A DNA stretch of 64,000 bases. Source: Blastococcus sp. HT6-4 (GTDB lineage: Bacteria; Actinomycetota; Actinomycetes; Mycobacteriales; Geodermatophilaceae). Of the stretch, positions 52,346-60,605 are shown one piece after another. Numbering within the stretch: position 1 is the first letter of the stretch; each line of letters begins with the position of its first letter. The translations under genes and the position numbers were made by a program. The notes under the pieces were generated by a model, which made no database searches, had not been told where the DNA came from, and worked only from the letters and a program-made list of their open reading frames with translations. Location: contig NZ_CP155551.1 in assembly GCF_039679125.1 (NCBI RefSeq), forward strand, positions 930,001 through 994,000. The letters are read 5' to 3'.

Positions 52346-52963
52346 TCAGGACTCCTTGACGGCGATCGTCTCGACGACGTTGGCCACGTGCTCGAACGCG
52401 TCGGCCGCCCCCTCGAGCTGGTCGGCGACCTCCTTGAGCTTGAGGACCTCGAGTGCGTCGTACTCGCCGCTGTAGAGCCGCGACAGCAGCCGGCGGTAGA
52501 GCTTGTCGGCCTCGTTCTCCAGGCGGTTGACCTCGATCCAGTAGTCGGAGAGGTCCTGCAGCGTCCTCAGCCGCGGCATCGCCTCGGCGGTCGTCTCCGC
52601 GCACCGCTGCAGCAGCGACACCTGCTGGCTCATCTCGGCCGGCAGGGTGCCCAGGCCGGTGAGGATGACCAGGTCGGCGGCGGCCTCGACGAAGTCCATG
52701 ACGTCGTCCATCTCGCTGGCGAACCGGTAGATGTCCTCGCGGTCGAACGGGGTCACGAAGCTGGTGTTGAGCGCCCGGAAGATCGCGTGGGTGGACCGGT
52801 CGCCGGCGTGCTCCAGGTCGCGCAGCTGGACCGCCAGCTCCGCCCGGCGCGCGTGGTCGTGGACGAACTCACCCAGGACCTCCGTCGCCGTCACCAGGTT
52901 CTGCGCCGAGGCGGTGAACAGCGGGTAGAAGCTCGAGTCCTTGGGCGTCAGGCTGAAGGGCAC
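52346..52963 (-). CDS. DUF47 family PhoU-like phosphate transport regulator
   Basis: A 205-residue all-helical protein starting at GTG 52963. The sequence FYPLFTASAQNLVTATEVL and HAGDRSTHAIFRALNTSFVTPFDREDIY (shown by FVTPFDREDIY) and DDVMDFVEAAADL match DUF47, a PhoU relative with a metal-binding acidic and His pattern. It is always close to PiT genes and probably restrains transport. Same operon as the PiT gene. Confidence 0.92.
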   Translation of the reverse strand: MPFSLTPKDSSFYPLFTASAQNLVTATEVLGEFVHDHARRAELAVQLRDLEHAGDRSTHAIFRALNTSFVTPFDREDIYRFASEMDDVMDFVEAAADLVILTGLGTLPAEMSQQVSLLQRCAETTAEAMPRLRTLQDLSDYWIEVNRLENEADKLYRRLLSRLYSGEYDALEVLKLKEVADQLEGAADAFEHVANVVETIAVKES

Positions 52964-53068
52964 GCGGGGGCTCCGTCTCGGGGTGGGGACGGCCGCGGCC
53001 GCCGGAGGGGCGCGCGGGCCGTCGGGCAGCATAGGTGGCTGCGCGATCACTCCGCGTTCACCTCGCGG

Positions 53069-53632
53069 TCACCTGTGCGCGGAGTCGCCCTCCGCCGTGT
53101 CCCCGTTCACCCGGGCGAGGGAGGCGACCAGGTCGGCCCGGGCCCGGGCGACCCGGGAGCGGATGGTGCCCACCGGGCAGTCGGCCACCTCGGCGGCCTC
53201 GGTGTAGGAGAGCCCGAGGAGCTGGGTGAGCACGAACGCCTCCCGTCGATCCGGCGCCAGCCGGCCGAGCAGGTCGGTGACGGCGGCGCCGTCGCCCACG
53301 GCCTCCCCGGCCGTCGCGGGCGCCAGGAGCTCCAGGTCGGCGGCCTCGCGGACGAGGGTCAGCCGGCGGCGCCGCCGGGAGCGCAGGGCGTCGGCGCACA
53401 CCCGCCGCGCGATGGCCAGCAACCAGGTGCGCACCGAGGAGCGGCCCTCGAAGCGGTGCAGCGAGCCGAACGCCCGCAGGTAGGTCTCCTGGGTGAGGTC
53501 GTCGGCGGCGTCACGGTCGCCCAGCGCGGCGCACAGGCGCCAGACGTCGGACTGCGTCTCGCGCACGAGGGTGGCCGCGGCCAGCGGATCGCCGTCGGCG
53601 GCGTCCGCGGCGATGCGGGCCAGGTCGTCCAT
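53069..53632 (-). CDS. ECF RNA polymerase sigma factor
   Basis: A 187-residue group IV sigma factor. Region 2 is DDLTQETYLRAFGSLHRFEGRSSVRTWLLAIARR (shown by DDLTQETYLRA and SSVRTWLLAIARR) and region 4 is GLSYTEAAEVADCPVGTIRSRVARARADL (shown by GLSYTEAAEVADCPVGTIRS). It is divergent from the zinc-finger membrane protein gene and the copper cluster, so it likely drives that cluster. No anti-sigma gene follows on its own strand; the candidate is the zinc-finger membrane protein. Resembles SigC-like sigma factors of mycobacteria, which are tied to copper supply. Confidence 0.92.
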   Translation of the reverse strand: MDDLARIAADAADGDPLAAATLVRETQSDVWRLCAALGDRDAADDLTQETYLRAFGSLHRFEGRSSVRTWLLAIARRVCADALRSRRRRRLTLVREAADLELLAPATAGEAVGDGAAVTDLLGRLAPDRREAFVLTQLLGLSYTEAAEVADCPVGTIRSRVARARADLVASLARVNGDTAEGDSAHR

Positions 53633-53666
53633 GTCCTCGGAGGTGATCGGCGTTACTTCCCTGGTC

Positions 53667-53695
53667 GGGAACCGGACGACGTCCGGGTGCGACTA
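53667..53695 (+). promoter_or_regulatory. candidate ECF promoter, likely leaderless
   Basis: GGGAAC (53667-53672), a 17-base spacer, then CGACTA (53690-53695), in the divergent region of the sigma gene. GGAAC-type -35 boxes with a CG-starting -10 are typical of ECF sigma factors. The start codon ATG 53703 lies about where transcription would begin, seven to eight bases after the -10, so the mRNA would be leaderless. Confidence 0.55.
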
Positions 53696-53702
53696 ATGAA
53701 CC

Positions 53703-54347
53703 ATGCCGTGCCTGACCTACCGCGAGGCGCTGTCCGCGCGCCTCGACGGCGAGCCGCTGGGGATGCCCGCCCGCGAGCTCGACGAGCACCTCTCCGCCTG
53801 CCCGCGCTGCGCCGCCTGGGCCGCGGCGGCCGAGCAGGTGACCCGCCGCGCGCGGCTGGCACCGGCGCCGCCGGTGCCCGATCTCACCGCCTCCGTCCTG
53901 GCGGCGCTGCCCCGGGAGCTGCCCGGGGCGCGCACGGCCGCGCGCGCCCGCATCGCCGGCACCGCGCTGCGCCTGGTGCTGCTCGCGGTGGGCGTCGCCC
54001 AGGCGGCGCTGGCCGGGCCGGTGCTCGTCTCCGGCGCGGGCTCGATGAGCGCGCCGGTCCACCTGGCCCACGAGACCGCCGCCTGGAACCTGGCGGTCGC
54101 CGCGGCGTTCCTCGCCGTGGCGGCGGCGCCCCGGCTCGCGAGTGGGGCGCTGCCGTTCCTCGGCTCCTTCGTGGCCCTCCTCCTCCCGGTGACGCTCGCC
54201 GACCTCGACGCCGGGCACGTGCACGCCGACCGCGCCGCGGGGCACCTGCTGCTCCTCGCCGGTGTCCTGCTGGTGGCGACGACGGCCTGGCGGGGACGCC
54301 GGCGCGGTCTGCCGGCGGCCGTCGCCGACCGGTCCGTGACCGCGTGA
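53703..54347 (+). CDS. zinc-finger (zf-HC2) membrane protein, probable anti-sigma factor
   Basis: A 214-residue protein. The N-terminal zf-HC2 motif is His29-x3-Cys33-x2-Cys36 in HLSACPRC, the zinc-binding anti-sigma signature. Four hydrophobic helices follow (about 85-105, 120-142, 147-165 and 178-196). The topology, a cytoplasmic zinc domain and a membrane body, and its position facing the ECF sigma gene suggest it holds that sigma factor. It overlaps the CopC-CopD gene (GTGA). Confidence 0.85.
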   Translation: MPCLTYREALSARLDGEPLGMPARELDEHLSACPRCAAWAAAAEQVTRRARLAPAPPVPDLTASVLAALPRELPGARTAARARIAGTALRLVLLAVGVAQAALAGPVLVSGAGSMSAPVHLAHETAAWNLAVAAAFLAVAAAPRLASGALPFLGSFVALLLPVTLADLDAGHVHADRAAGHLLLLAGVLLVATTAWRGRRRGLPAAVADRSVTA

Positions 54348-56125
54348 GGCGGACCGGAGCCCTGCTCGCCCTGCTGCTCACGGCATGGCTGGGCGCCGGG
54401 GTGCTGACGGCCGGCCCGGCCGCGGCGCACGCCACGCTCGTCGCCACCGAGCCGGGGGAGGGCGCCCGGCTGGAGGCCGTCCCCGACGAGGTGACGCTCC
54501 GGTTCAGCGAGGCCGTCTCCCTGGGAGCCGGGTACGCGCGGGTGCTGGGGGCCGGCCAGGAACGGGTGGACGCCGGCTCGGCCTCCGTCGACGGGGAGGT
54601 CCTGACCATCCCGCTGCGCAGCGGACTGCCCGACGGCGGCTACCTCGTCACCTACCGGGTCATCTCGGCCGACTCCCACCCCGTCTCGGGCGCGTTCTCC
54701 TTCGTGGTGGGCGACGGCGAGCTGCCGGCCGCCGACGGCGGTGAGCTCGACGGCACCGATCCGGTGGTCGGGATCCTCCTGCCGGCGTTCCGCTGGCTCG
54801 GCTTCGCGGGATCGTCCCTGGCGATCGGTGTCCCGGTGCTGGCGGCGGTCTGCTGGCCCGGCGGCTGGGCGTCCCCGCGGCTGCGGCGGCTCGCCGTCAC
54901 GGCGACGATCGCGGTGGCCGTGGCAGCGCTGGCCACCTTCCTCCTCCAGGGGCCGTACGCCGCCGGCACCGGGCTGGGCGCGCTCGCCGATCCGGCCCTG
55001 CTCGTCGCGACCGCGGGTTCGGGCGCCGGCTGGGCGGCGCTGGCGCGCGCGGTCCTGGCGGTGGCCCTCCTCGTGGTGCTGCGCCCCGTCTGGCGGCAGG
55101 GTGGGCCGCCCGGGCGCGGCCGGCTCGCCGTGGCCGGTGGCCTGGCCGCGGGGCTGGTGCTGGCTACCGCGGCCGTGGGGCACCCGGTGGCCGGGCCGTG
55201 GCCGGGGCTGGCGGTGCTCGTCGCGGCGGTGCACGTGGCCGCGATGGCCGTCTGGCTCGGCGGCCTGGCCGGGATGCTGCTCGTGGCGCTGCGACCGGGC
55301 ACGGCGCCCGGCGCGGGCGTCGCCGCCCTCCCCGCGTTCTCCCGCCTGGCCTTCGCGGCGGTGGTCGCGCTGGTGGTGTCGGGCATCGTGCAGTCGGTGC
55401 GGGAGGTCGGCTCCCCGACGGCGCTGGTCGAGACCACCTACGGCCGGCTGCTCGTGGCCAAGCTCCTGGTCGTGGTGGTGCTGCTCGCCGCCGCCGGGGT
55501 CTCCCGGGTCTGGGTGCAGCAGCGCCTGGGCGTCCGCCGGCCCCGCCGGCACCGGACGATCCCCGTGCACGCCTTCTCCGCGACGGCCCCGGTCGAGCGC
55601 GCCGAGCCCGCGCCCGAGGAGCTCGCGGCCGCGGCGGAGCGGGACCGCGCCCAGGCGGAGGGCGCCGCCGCGCACCTCCCGTCGCTGCGCCGGACGCTGG
55701 TGGTGGAGGGCGTACTGGCCGCCGTCGTCCTGGCGCTGACGGCCGTCCTCGTCGCCACCCCGCCGGCCCGCACAGCGCTGGCCCGCCCGGTGGACGTCGT
55801 CCTGCCGTTGCAGGGCAGTGCGGGGACCGCGCCGGGGAGCGTGCAGGTCTCGGTGGATCCGGCGCGGCCCGGCGAGAACGCGCTGCACGTGTACCTCTTC
55901 GACGAGTCCGGACGGCTCACCCAGCCGGCCGAGATCCGCGTGACGCTCACCGAGCGCAGCCAGCAGATCGGCCCCCTCGACGTCGACCTGGAGCCCGCCG
56001 GGCCCGGCCACTACGTCGGTGACGGCCTCACCATCCCCGGCGCCGGCACCTGGACGCTCACCGTCGGCGTCCGGCTCGACGAGTTCACCGCCCTGACCGC
56101 GGCCACCGACTTCCCGGTGCGCTGA
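54344..56125 (+). CDS. CopC-CopD fusion copper protein
   Basis: A 593-residue protein. Signal peptide (1-28) ending AAA, then a mature N-terminus at His29 of AHATL; CopC binds Cu(II) through this terminal His and DSHPVSG further on. The CopC domain (about 29-130) joins a CopD membrane domain of about eight helices (about 150-400). After a long cytoplasmic loop containing RPRRHRTIP and an Ala/Glu-rich stretch, the C-terminus (about 490-593) is an extracytoplasmic YtkA-like beta domain. Such fusions take part in copper uptake or handling. GTG 54344 overlaps the upstream stop. Confidence 0.92.
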   Translation: MRRTGALLALLLTAWLGAGVLTAGPAAAHATLVATEPGEGARLEAVPDEVTLRFSEAVSLGAGYARVLGAGQERVDAGSASVDGEVLTIPLRSGLPDGGYLVTYRVISADSHPVSGAFSFVVGDGELPAADGGELDGTDPVVGILLPAFRWLGFAGSSLAIGVPVLAAVCWPGGWASPRLRRLAVTATIAVAVAALATFLLQGPYAAGTGLGALADPALLVATAGSGAGWAALARAVLAVALLVVLRPVWRQGGPPGRGRLAVAGGLAAGLVLATAAVGHPVAGPWPGLAVLVAAVHVAAMAVWLGGLAGMLLVALRPGTAPGAGVAALPAFSRLAFAAVVALVVSGIVQSVREVGSPTALVETTYGRLLVAKLLVVVVLLAAAGVSRVWVQQRLGVRRPRRHRTIPVHAFSATAPVERAEPAPEELAAAAERDRAQAEGAAAHLPSLRRTLVVEGVLAAVVLALTAVLVATPPARTALARPVDVVLPLQGSAGTAPGSVQVSVDPARPGENALHVYLFDESGRLTQPAEIRVTLTERSQQIGPLDVDLEPAGPGHYVGDGLTIPGAGTWTLTVGVRLDEFTALTAATDFPVR

Positions 56126-56180
56126 CCTCCCCGACGGTGCAGTCACCCGACTGTCCGTGCCCCAGATGAACAGGAGTTCC

Positions 56181-56912
56181 GTGTCCCTGCCCCGCCCGTT
56201 CGCCCGGGTCGCCGTCCTGCTGCTGGCCACCCTGACCGCTCTCGCGGCGGCCGTGGCCGTCGCTACGGTCGCCTCGGCCCACGTCACCGTCTCCTCCGCT
56301 GACGCCGCTCCCGGGGGCTACGGGAAGCTCACCTTCCGCGTGCCGAACGAGAGCGACACCGCCAGCACCGTCGGCCTGCGCATCCAGATCCCTGAAGAGG
56401 CCGCGATGGGCTCCCTGCGGGCGCAGCCGGTGCCCGGGTGGACGGTGACGACCACGACCAGCGAGCTGGCCGAGCCCGTCGAGGTCCACGGCCGGGAGAT
56501 CAGCTCCTACGTCTCGGTCGTGGAGTACCGCGCCGCCGACGGTGCCGGCATCGCACCCGGCCAGTTCCAGGAGTTCGCCCTGGCCGGCGGCCCGTTCCCC
56601 GACGCCGAGGAGCTCAGCTTCCCGGCGGTGCAGAGTTACAGCGACGGTAACGAGGCGGCGTGGATCGAGCCGACGGTCGCCGGCCAGGAGGAGCCCGAGC
56701 GGCCCGCGCCGGTCCTGACGCTCACGTCGGCCGACGCCGGCGCGGAGACCGGCGCCGCGACGGGGGGCCAGGCCGACGAGGCGCACGACGCCGCCGGGCA
56801 CTCCGCCGACCCCGGTGCCCTGGCGCTGTTCTTCGCCGTCCTCGCGCTGCTCACCGCGCTCGCCGGTGTCGTCCTCGGCGTCCGCGCCAACCGACGTACC
56901 GTGTCCTCGTGA
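56181..56912 (+). CDS. YcnI-family (DUF1775) copper-binding protein
   Basis: A 243-residue exported protein. GTG 56181 is chosen for the AGGAG five bases upstream. The signal peptide ends ASA, giving a mature protein that begins HVTVSSADAAPGGYGKL. YcnI proteins bind Cu(II) through this N-terminal His, a Glu and nearby Trp. The domain spans about 34-170, then a Glu/Ala-rich linker, and a C-terminal membrane helix (about 208-233) with a basic tail anchors it outside the cell. Same operon as the CopC-CopD gene. Confidence 0.9.
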   Translation: MSLPRPFARVAVLLLATLTALAAAVAVATVASAHVTVSSADAAPGGYGKLTFRVPNESDTASTVGLRIQIPEEAAMGSLRAQPVPGWTVTTTTSELAEPVEVHGREISSYVSVVEYRAADGAGIAPGQFQEFALAGGPFPDAEELSFPAVQSYSDGNEAAWIEPTVAGQEEPERPAPVLTLTSADAGAETGAATGGQADEAHDAAGHSADPGALALFFAVLALLTALAGVVLGVRANRRTVSS

Positions 56913-57577
56913 TGTCCGCCGTCCGCCGTCGCCCCCGCCGGTGCGTACCGGCACTGCTCCTCTCCACGGGCCTGCTCCTGGCCGGCTGCGGGGGCTCGGC
57001 GGACGGCGCCGCCGAGGAGCACGACCACTCCGCCGGCGCACCCGCGGTCGTCGAGGCCCCGGAGGACCGGTACGCCGGTCTGGACCTCAACGAGGCCTAC
57101 CGCCGGCCGTCGTTCACCCTCACCGACACCACCGGTGCGCCGTACGACTTCAAGGCCGCCACGTCGGGTCGGCCGACCCTGCTGTTCTTCGGCTACACCA
57201 ACTGCCCGGACGTGTGCCCGACGACGATGGCCGATGTCGCGGTGGCCCTGCGCGGGCTGGAGCCGGAGCTCGCCGAGCAGGTCCAGGTGGTGTTCGTGAC
57301 CACCGATCCGGCCACCGACACCCCCGAGGTCCTGGGGGAGTACCTCGACCGGTTCGACGCCGACCTGCCCACGCCGTTCATCGGACTGACCGGCGACCAG
57401 GAGACCATCGACCAGGCGCAGCTGTCGGCCGGGGTCCCGCTGGCCGAGGACGAGGGGCGGCTGCACTCCACGCTGCTGCTGCTGTTCGGGGCCGACGACG
57501 AGGCGCAGGTGGCCTTCGACGCGGAGAACACCGCCGGTGACATCGCCGATGACCTGCGCCTGGTGACGGGCGCGTGA
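56912..57577 (+). CDS. SCO1/SenC-family copper chaperone lipoprotein
   Basis: A 221-residue thioredoxin-fold protein. Lipobox LLAGC (Cys26) follows the signal. The copper motif CPDVC (Cys98, Cys102) sits in FFGYTNCPDVCPTTM and the third ligand is His185 in GRLHSTLLL, so all three metal ligands are present. SCO1 proteins deliver copper to the CuA site of cytochrome oxidase. A short His/Asp-rich patch, EEHDHS, sits just after the anchor. ATG 56912 shares one base with the YcnI stop (GTG 56909 is also in frame). Confidence 0.93.
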   Translation: MSAVRRRPRRCVPALLLSTGLLLAGCGGSADGAAEEHDHSAGAPAVVEAPEDRYAGLDLNEAYRRPSFTLTDTTGAPYDFKAATSGRPTLLFFGYTNCPDVCPTTMADVAVALRGLEPELAEQVQVVFVTTDPATDTPEVLGEYLDRFDADLPTPFIGLTGDQETIDQAQLSAGVPLAEDEGRLHSTLLLLFGADDEAQVAFDAENTAGDIADDLRLVTGA

Positions 57578-58650
57578 GCCGTGGGCTCGGGCGGCTGCTG
57601 ACCGTCCTGGCCGGCGTGCTGGCGCTCCTGGCCCTGGCCGGCCCCGCCTCGGCCCACGTCGGGGGAGAGGCGGCCGCGAGCGACTTCGACGGCCGGGTGG
57701 TCGCGGTGACCCCGGAGCTGCCCGGGGTGACGGTGCGGGTGCTGCAGTTCGGCGACGAGCTGGAGCTGGTCAACACCTCGGACACCGAGGTGCTGGTGCC
57801 CGGCTACTCCGGCGAGCCGTACCTGCGCATCGGGCCCGACGGCGTCTGGCGCAACACCCACGCCCCGGCCACCTACATCAACCTGGACCGCTACGGGCGG
57901 ACGGCGCTGCCCGCCCACGCGGACCCGGACGCCGCGCCGGAGTGGGAGCAGGTCTCCACCCGGCCGGAGTACGTCTGGCACGACCACCGCACCCACTGGA
58001 TGAGCGAGGGCGTCCTGCCGCGGCAGGTCGCCGCCGACCCCACCCGGGAGCACGTCGTCTCCGAATGGGTCGTCCCGGTGCGGCACGGGGCGACCGAGGG
58101 CGAGATCGCCGGGGTGCTCACCTGGAGCCCGCCGCCGTCGGCGTGGCTGATGTGGCCCGTCGTCGCGGGTCTGCTGTCGCTCACCGTCGCCGCCGGGCTG
58201 CTGGCCCGCACGCCCCGGCCGCTGGGGGCGGTGCTCGCCGTGGGCGCCGCTGCGGCGCTGTGGCATGCGGTGGCCACCCCGGCGCCCCCGGTCACGGCCG
58301 GTTCGCACGCGGGGGCGATCGTGTCGGCTCTCCTGCCGGGCCTGGCGACGCTCCTGTGTGCCGGCGTGGGGGTCCGGGCCGCGCTGCGTGGCCGCGGCGC
58401 GATGACCGGCCTGCTGGCCGTGGTGACCGGCTGGCTGCTGCTCGTGCAGGGCCTGCCCGACGTCGACGTGCTCTGGTCGGCCAACGTCGCCTCCGCCGGG
58501 CCGGAGATCCTGGCGCGTGCCGCGGTGACGGTGCTGGCGACCCTCGGCGCCGGGCTGGTGATCGGTGGCATCGCCGCCGTCCGCCGGTTCCGGGAGGCCG
58601 ACGCCGAGCCCACGGGAGCCGACGCAGGCCACCGCGTTCCGGTGGCCTGA
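57574..58650 (+). CDS. unrecognised exported membrane protein with an N-terminal His and HDHRTHW motif
   Basis: A 358-residue protein, GTG start overlapping the SCO1 stop. The signal peptide ends ASA and the mature chain begins HVGGEAAASDFDG. About 150 extracytoplasmic residues follow, including RNTHAPATYIN and WHDHRTHWMSEG, with His, Asp and Trp close together. Then five or so helices (about 192-210, 218-235, 248-268, 280-300 and 315-340). I do not recognise a family. The mature N-terminal His plus the His cluster in a copper operon suggest another copper-binding step. It is the last gene of the cluster. Confidence 0.75.
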   Translation: MSRGLGRLLTVLAGVLALLALAGPASAHVGGEAAASDFDGRVVAVTPELPGVTVRVLQFGDELELVNTSDTEVLVPGYSGEPYLRIGPDGVWRNTHAPATYINLDRYGRTALPAHADPDAAPEWEQVSTRPEYVWHDHRTHWMSEGVLPRQVAADPTREHVVSEWVVPVRHGATEGEIAGVLTWSPPPSAWLMWPVVAGLLSLTVAAGLLARTPRPLGAVLAVGAAAALWHAVATPAPPVTAGSHAGAIVSALLPGLATLLCAGVGVRAALRGRGAMTGLLAVVTGWLLLVQGLPDVDVLWSANVASAGPEILARAAVTVLATLGAGLVIGGIAAVRRFREADAEPTGADAGHRVPVA

Positions 58651-58669
58651 CGGCGGCTCCCGCGAGAGG

Positions 58670-59494
58670 TCAGCCTGCCTCGGCGACGATGGTCGGCGGT
58701 TCCCCGCCAAGGAGACTGTTGGCCCGCTGCAGGTCACCTTCGAAGTCGACCTCGACCGCGGCGTAGGCGGAGATGTCCACCGGGCGGACCCGGAGGCCGC
58801 GCTCGGCGATGGCCGTCTCGATGCCCCGCTCGAAGTAGTCCTCGTGCGAACAGGCGTCCAGGTGCTCGATGAGCGTGGCCTTGTCGGCGGAGGAGACGTA
58901 GTTGATCCCCACCGCCTCACCGAGCCCGCCGCGGACGATCTTGGACAGCTCGTGGATGCACCCGTCGTCGTCGAGGGTGTACTTGACCTCCTCCTCCGCG
59001 ACGGTGCTGGTGTCGACGCAGACGAAGCTCTGGTCGGCCGTGATGTAGGGGAGCGCCACCTCGAGCACGGCCGGGTCGAAGACGACGTCACCGTTGAGCC
59101 AGAGCACGCCGCCCTCGCGCGTGCTGCGCAGCCCCCGCAGCAGGCTCTTCGACGTGTTGGTGATCGCGAAATCGGGGTTGTAGGCGAACAGCAGGTCGGG
59201 CGCGGCCTTCATGATCCGCTTGCTGCGGTAGCCCACTACCGCAGTCACGCACACGTCGGCGCCCAGGACGGCGCGTAGGCCGTCGAGCTGGCGCTGCAGG
59301 ATGCTGCGTCCGTCGTCGAGCCGGGTCAGCGGCTTGGGATCCTGCCGGCCCAGCCGGGTGCCCATGCCCGCGGCCAGGATCACGACCTGCACCGATGGTG
59401 CCTGCACCCGTCGGGACGTCGTGCGGGCCGACAGGGGGGAGCCACCCCGACGGACGGGGTTGAGGACGTGGTCACCGGTCCGCACGGACATCAT
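58670..59494 (-). CDS. sugar/polyol-phosphate nucleotidyltransferase (LicC-like)
   Basis: A 274-residue enzyme. The pyrophosphorylase motif is VVILAAGMGTRLGRQDPKPL near residue 36, followed by FAYNPDFAITNTSKSLLRGLRS and VLWLNGDVVFDP, the phosphocholine cytidylyltransferase-type layout with Asp in LNGDV binding Mg2+. AAGGAG precedes ATG 59494 directly; ATG 59491 or GTG 59485 may be the true start. It is the last gene of a tight four-gene operon and overlaps the upstream glycosyltransferase gene by 23 bases. A CTP:polyol-phosphate role is inferred. Confidence 0.85.
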   Translation of the reverse strand: MMSVRTGDHVLNPVRRGGSPLSARTTSRRVQAPSVQVVILAAGMGTRLGRQDPKPLTRLDDGRSILQRQLDGLRAVLGADVCVTAVVGYRSKRIMKAAPDLLFAYNPDFAITNTSKSLLRGLRSTREGGVLWLNGDVVFDPAVLEVALPYITADQSFVCVDTSTVAEEEVKYTLDDDGCIHELSKIVRGGLGEAVGINYVSSADKATLIEHLDACSHEDYFERGIETAIAERGLRVRPVDISAYAAVEVDFEGDLQRANSLLGGEPPTIVAEAG

Positions 59495-60605
59495 CTCCTT
59501 CAGTGGTCGTGCTGGTGGTCTGCCCGGACGCGGTCGCGGACGGGACGATCAGGTCGAGGACGCGCTGGGTGGCGTGGCCGTCCTCGAGGTGGCAGAAGGT
59601 CTCCCGGAAGCGGGCGTAGCGCTCGGCGTGCTCCGCGGTGACCGTGTCGATGTCGGCGATCGCCGAGATCAACTCGTCGCTGGTCGCGACGAGGGGACCG
59701 GGCGCGACCTCGGCGAGGTCGAAGTAGAAGCCTCGCAGCTTGTCGCGGTAGCGGTCCAGGTCGTAGGTGTAGAAGAGCTGCGGCTTGCCCGTGACGGCGA
59801 AGTCGAACATGGTTGACGAGTAGTCGGTGACCATCATGTCGGCGGCCAGGTAGAGGTCGGCGATGTCGGGGTGGTTGCACACGTCCCGGACGGCCGAGCC
59901 GTCGGTGATCTCCAGCCGGCTCATGACCATGTTGTGCAGCCGCAGCAGCAGCACGTGGTCCGCGCCCAGCCGGGCGCCGAACTCGTCGAGATCGATCGGG
60001 AACTCGAAATCCCGCTCGCCGCTGCCCTCGAAGACCAGATCGTCGCGCCAGGTCGGGGTGTAAAGCACCACCGTCTGGTCCGCGCCGATGCCGAGGTCCG
60101 ACCGCACCTGCGCGCGGACCTCGTCACGGCGGGGGCTGCTCAGCGGGTCGTTGCGTGGATAGCCGGTCTCGTGGATCGGACCCGTGTAGCTGAACGCCTT
60201 GCGCAGCCGCTCGGTGGTCACCGAGTTGGGCGAGAGCAGCAGGTCCCAGCGGGCGATGTCCTGGTCCAGGTAGGCCAGCCGACCCTCGGGCGCCCAGAGC
60301 ACGTCGTTGTGGATCCGCTTGAGCATCGTGCCGTGCCACGTCTGCAGGTAGGTGGTCCCGGACCGCTTCTCCCAGTCCAGTGGGATGTGGTCGTTGGAGA
60401 TGACCAGGTCGGCCCCCTCCAGCGCCGCGATCGACTCCGGGCTGCCGAATGTGAGCGTGCGGACGTCCGGCGGGAAACCGGCCTGCGTGTGCGGCGCCGA
60501 CAGCCAGGTGTGGGTGGCGTCGAGGCCCTGCGCCAGCAGGGCCTCGTAGATCGCCCGCGGGTTGTCGGAGAAGTGCCCGCGGAAAGCGGCGTAGACGATG
60601 TTCAC
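59472..60605 (-). CDS. CDP-glycerol-type polyol-phosphate transferase (TagB/TagF family)
   Basis: A 377-residue GT-B enzyme. GTG 60605 overlaps the HAD stop (GTGA). Signature segments: YLQTWHGTMLKRI (His91), LLSPNSVTTERLRKAF, ETGYPRNDPL, VLYTPTWRDDL, and MVTDYSSTMFDFAVTGKP. Only the catalytic core is present, so the length fits a TagB-like priming or short polymerase enzyme rather than the two-part TagF. It would transfer glycerol- or polyol-phosphate from a CDP donor to an acceptor for teichoic-acid-like polymers. Confidence 0.9.
   Translation of the reverse strand: MNIVYAAFRGHFSDNPRAIYEALLAQGLDATHTWLSAPHTQAGFPPDVRTLTFGSPESIAALEGADLVISNDHIPLDWEKRSGTTYLQTWHGTMLKRIHNDVLWAPEGRLAYLDQDIARWDLLLSPNSVTTERLRKAFSYTGPIHETGYPRNDPLSSPRRDEVRAQVRSDLGIGADQTVVLYTPTWRDDLVFEGSGERDFEFPIDLDEFGARLGADHVLLLRLHNMVMSRLEITDGSAVRDVCNHPDIADLYLAADMMVTDYSSTMFDFAVTGKPQLFYTYDLDRYRDKLRGFYFDLAEVAPGPLVATSDELISAIADIDTVTAEHAERYARFRETFCHLEDGHATQRVLDLIVPSATASGQTTSTTTEGDDVRADR

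Noticed and set aside
53069-58650. A mobile copper island.
   Set aside because: Base composition and codon use match the neighbours, there are no transposase or integrase genes and no flanking repeats.
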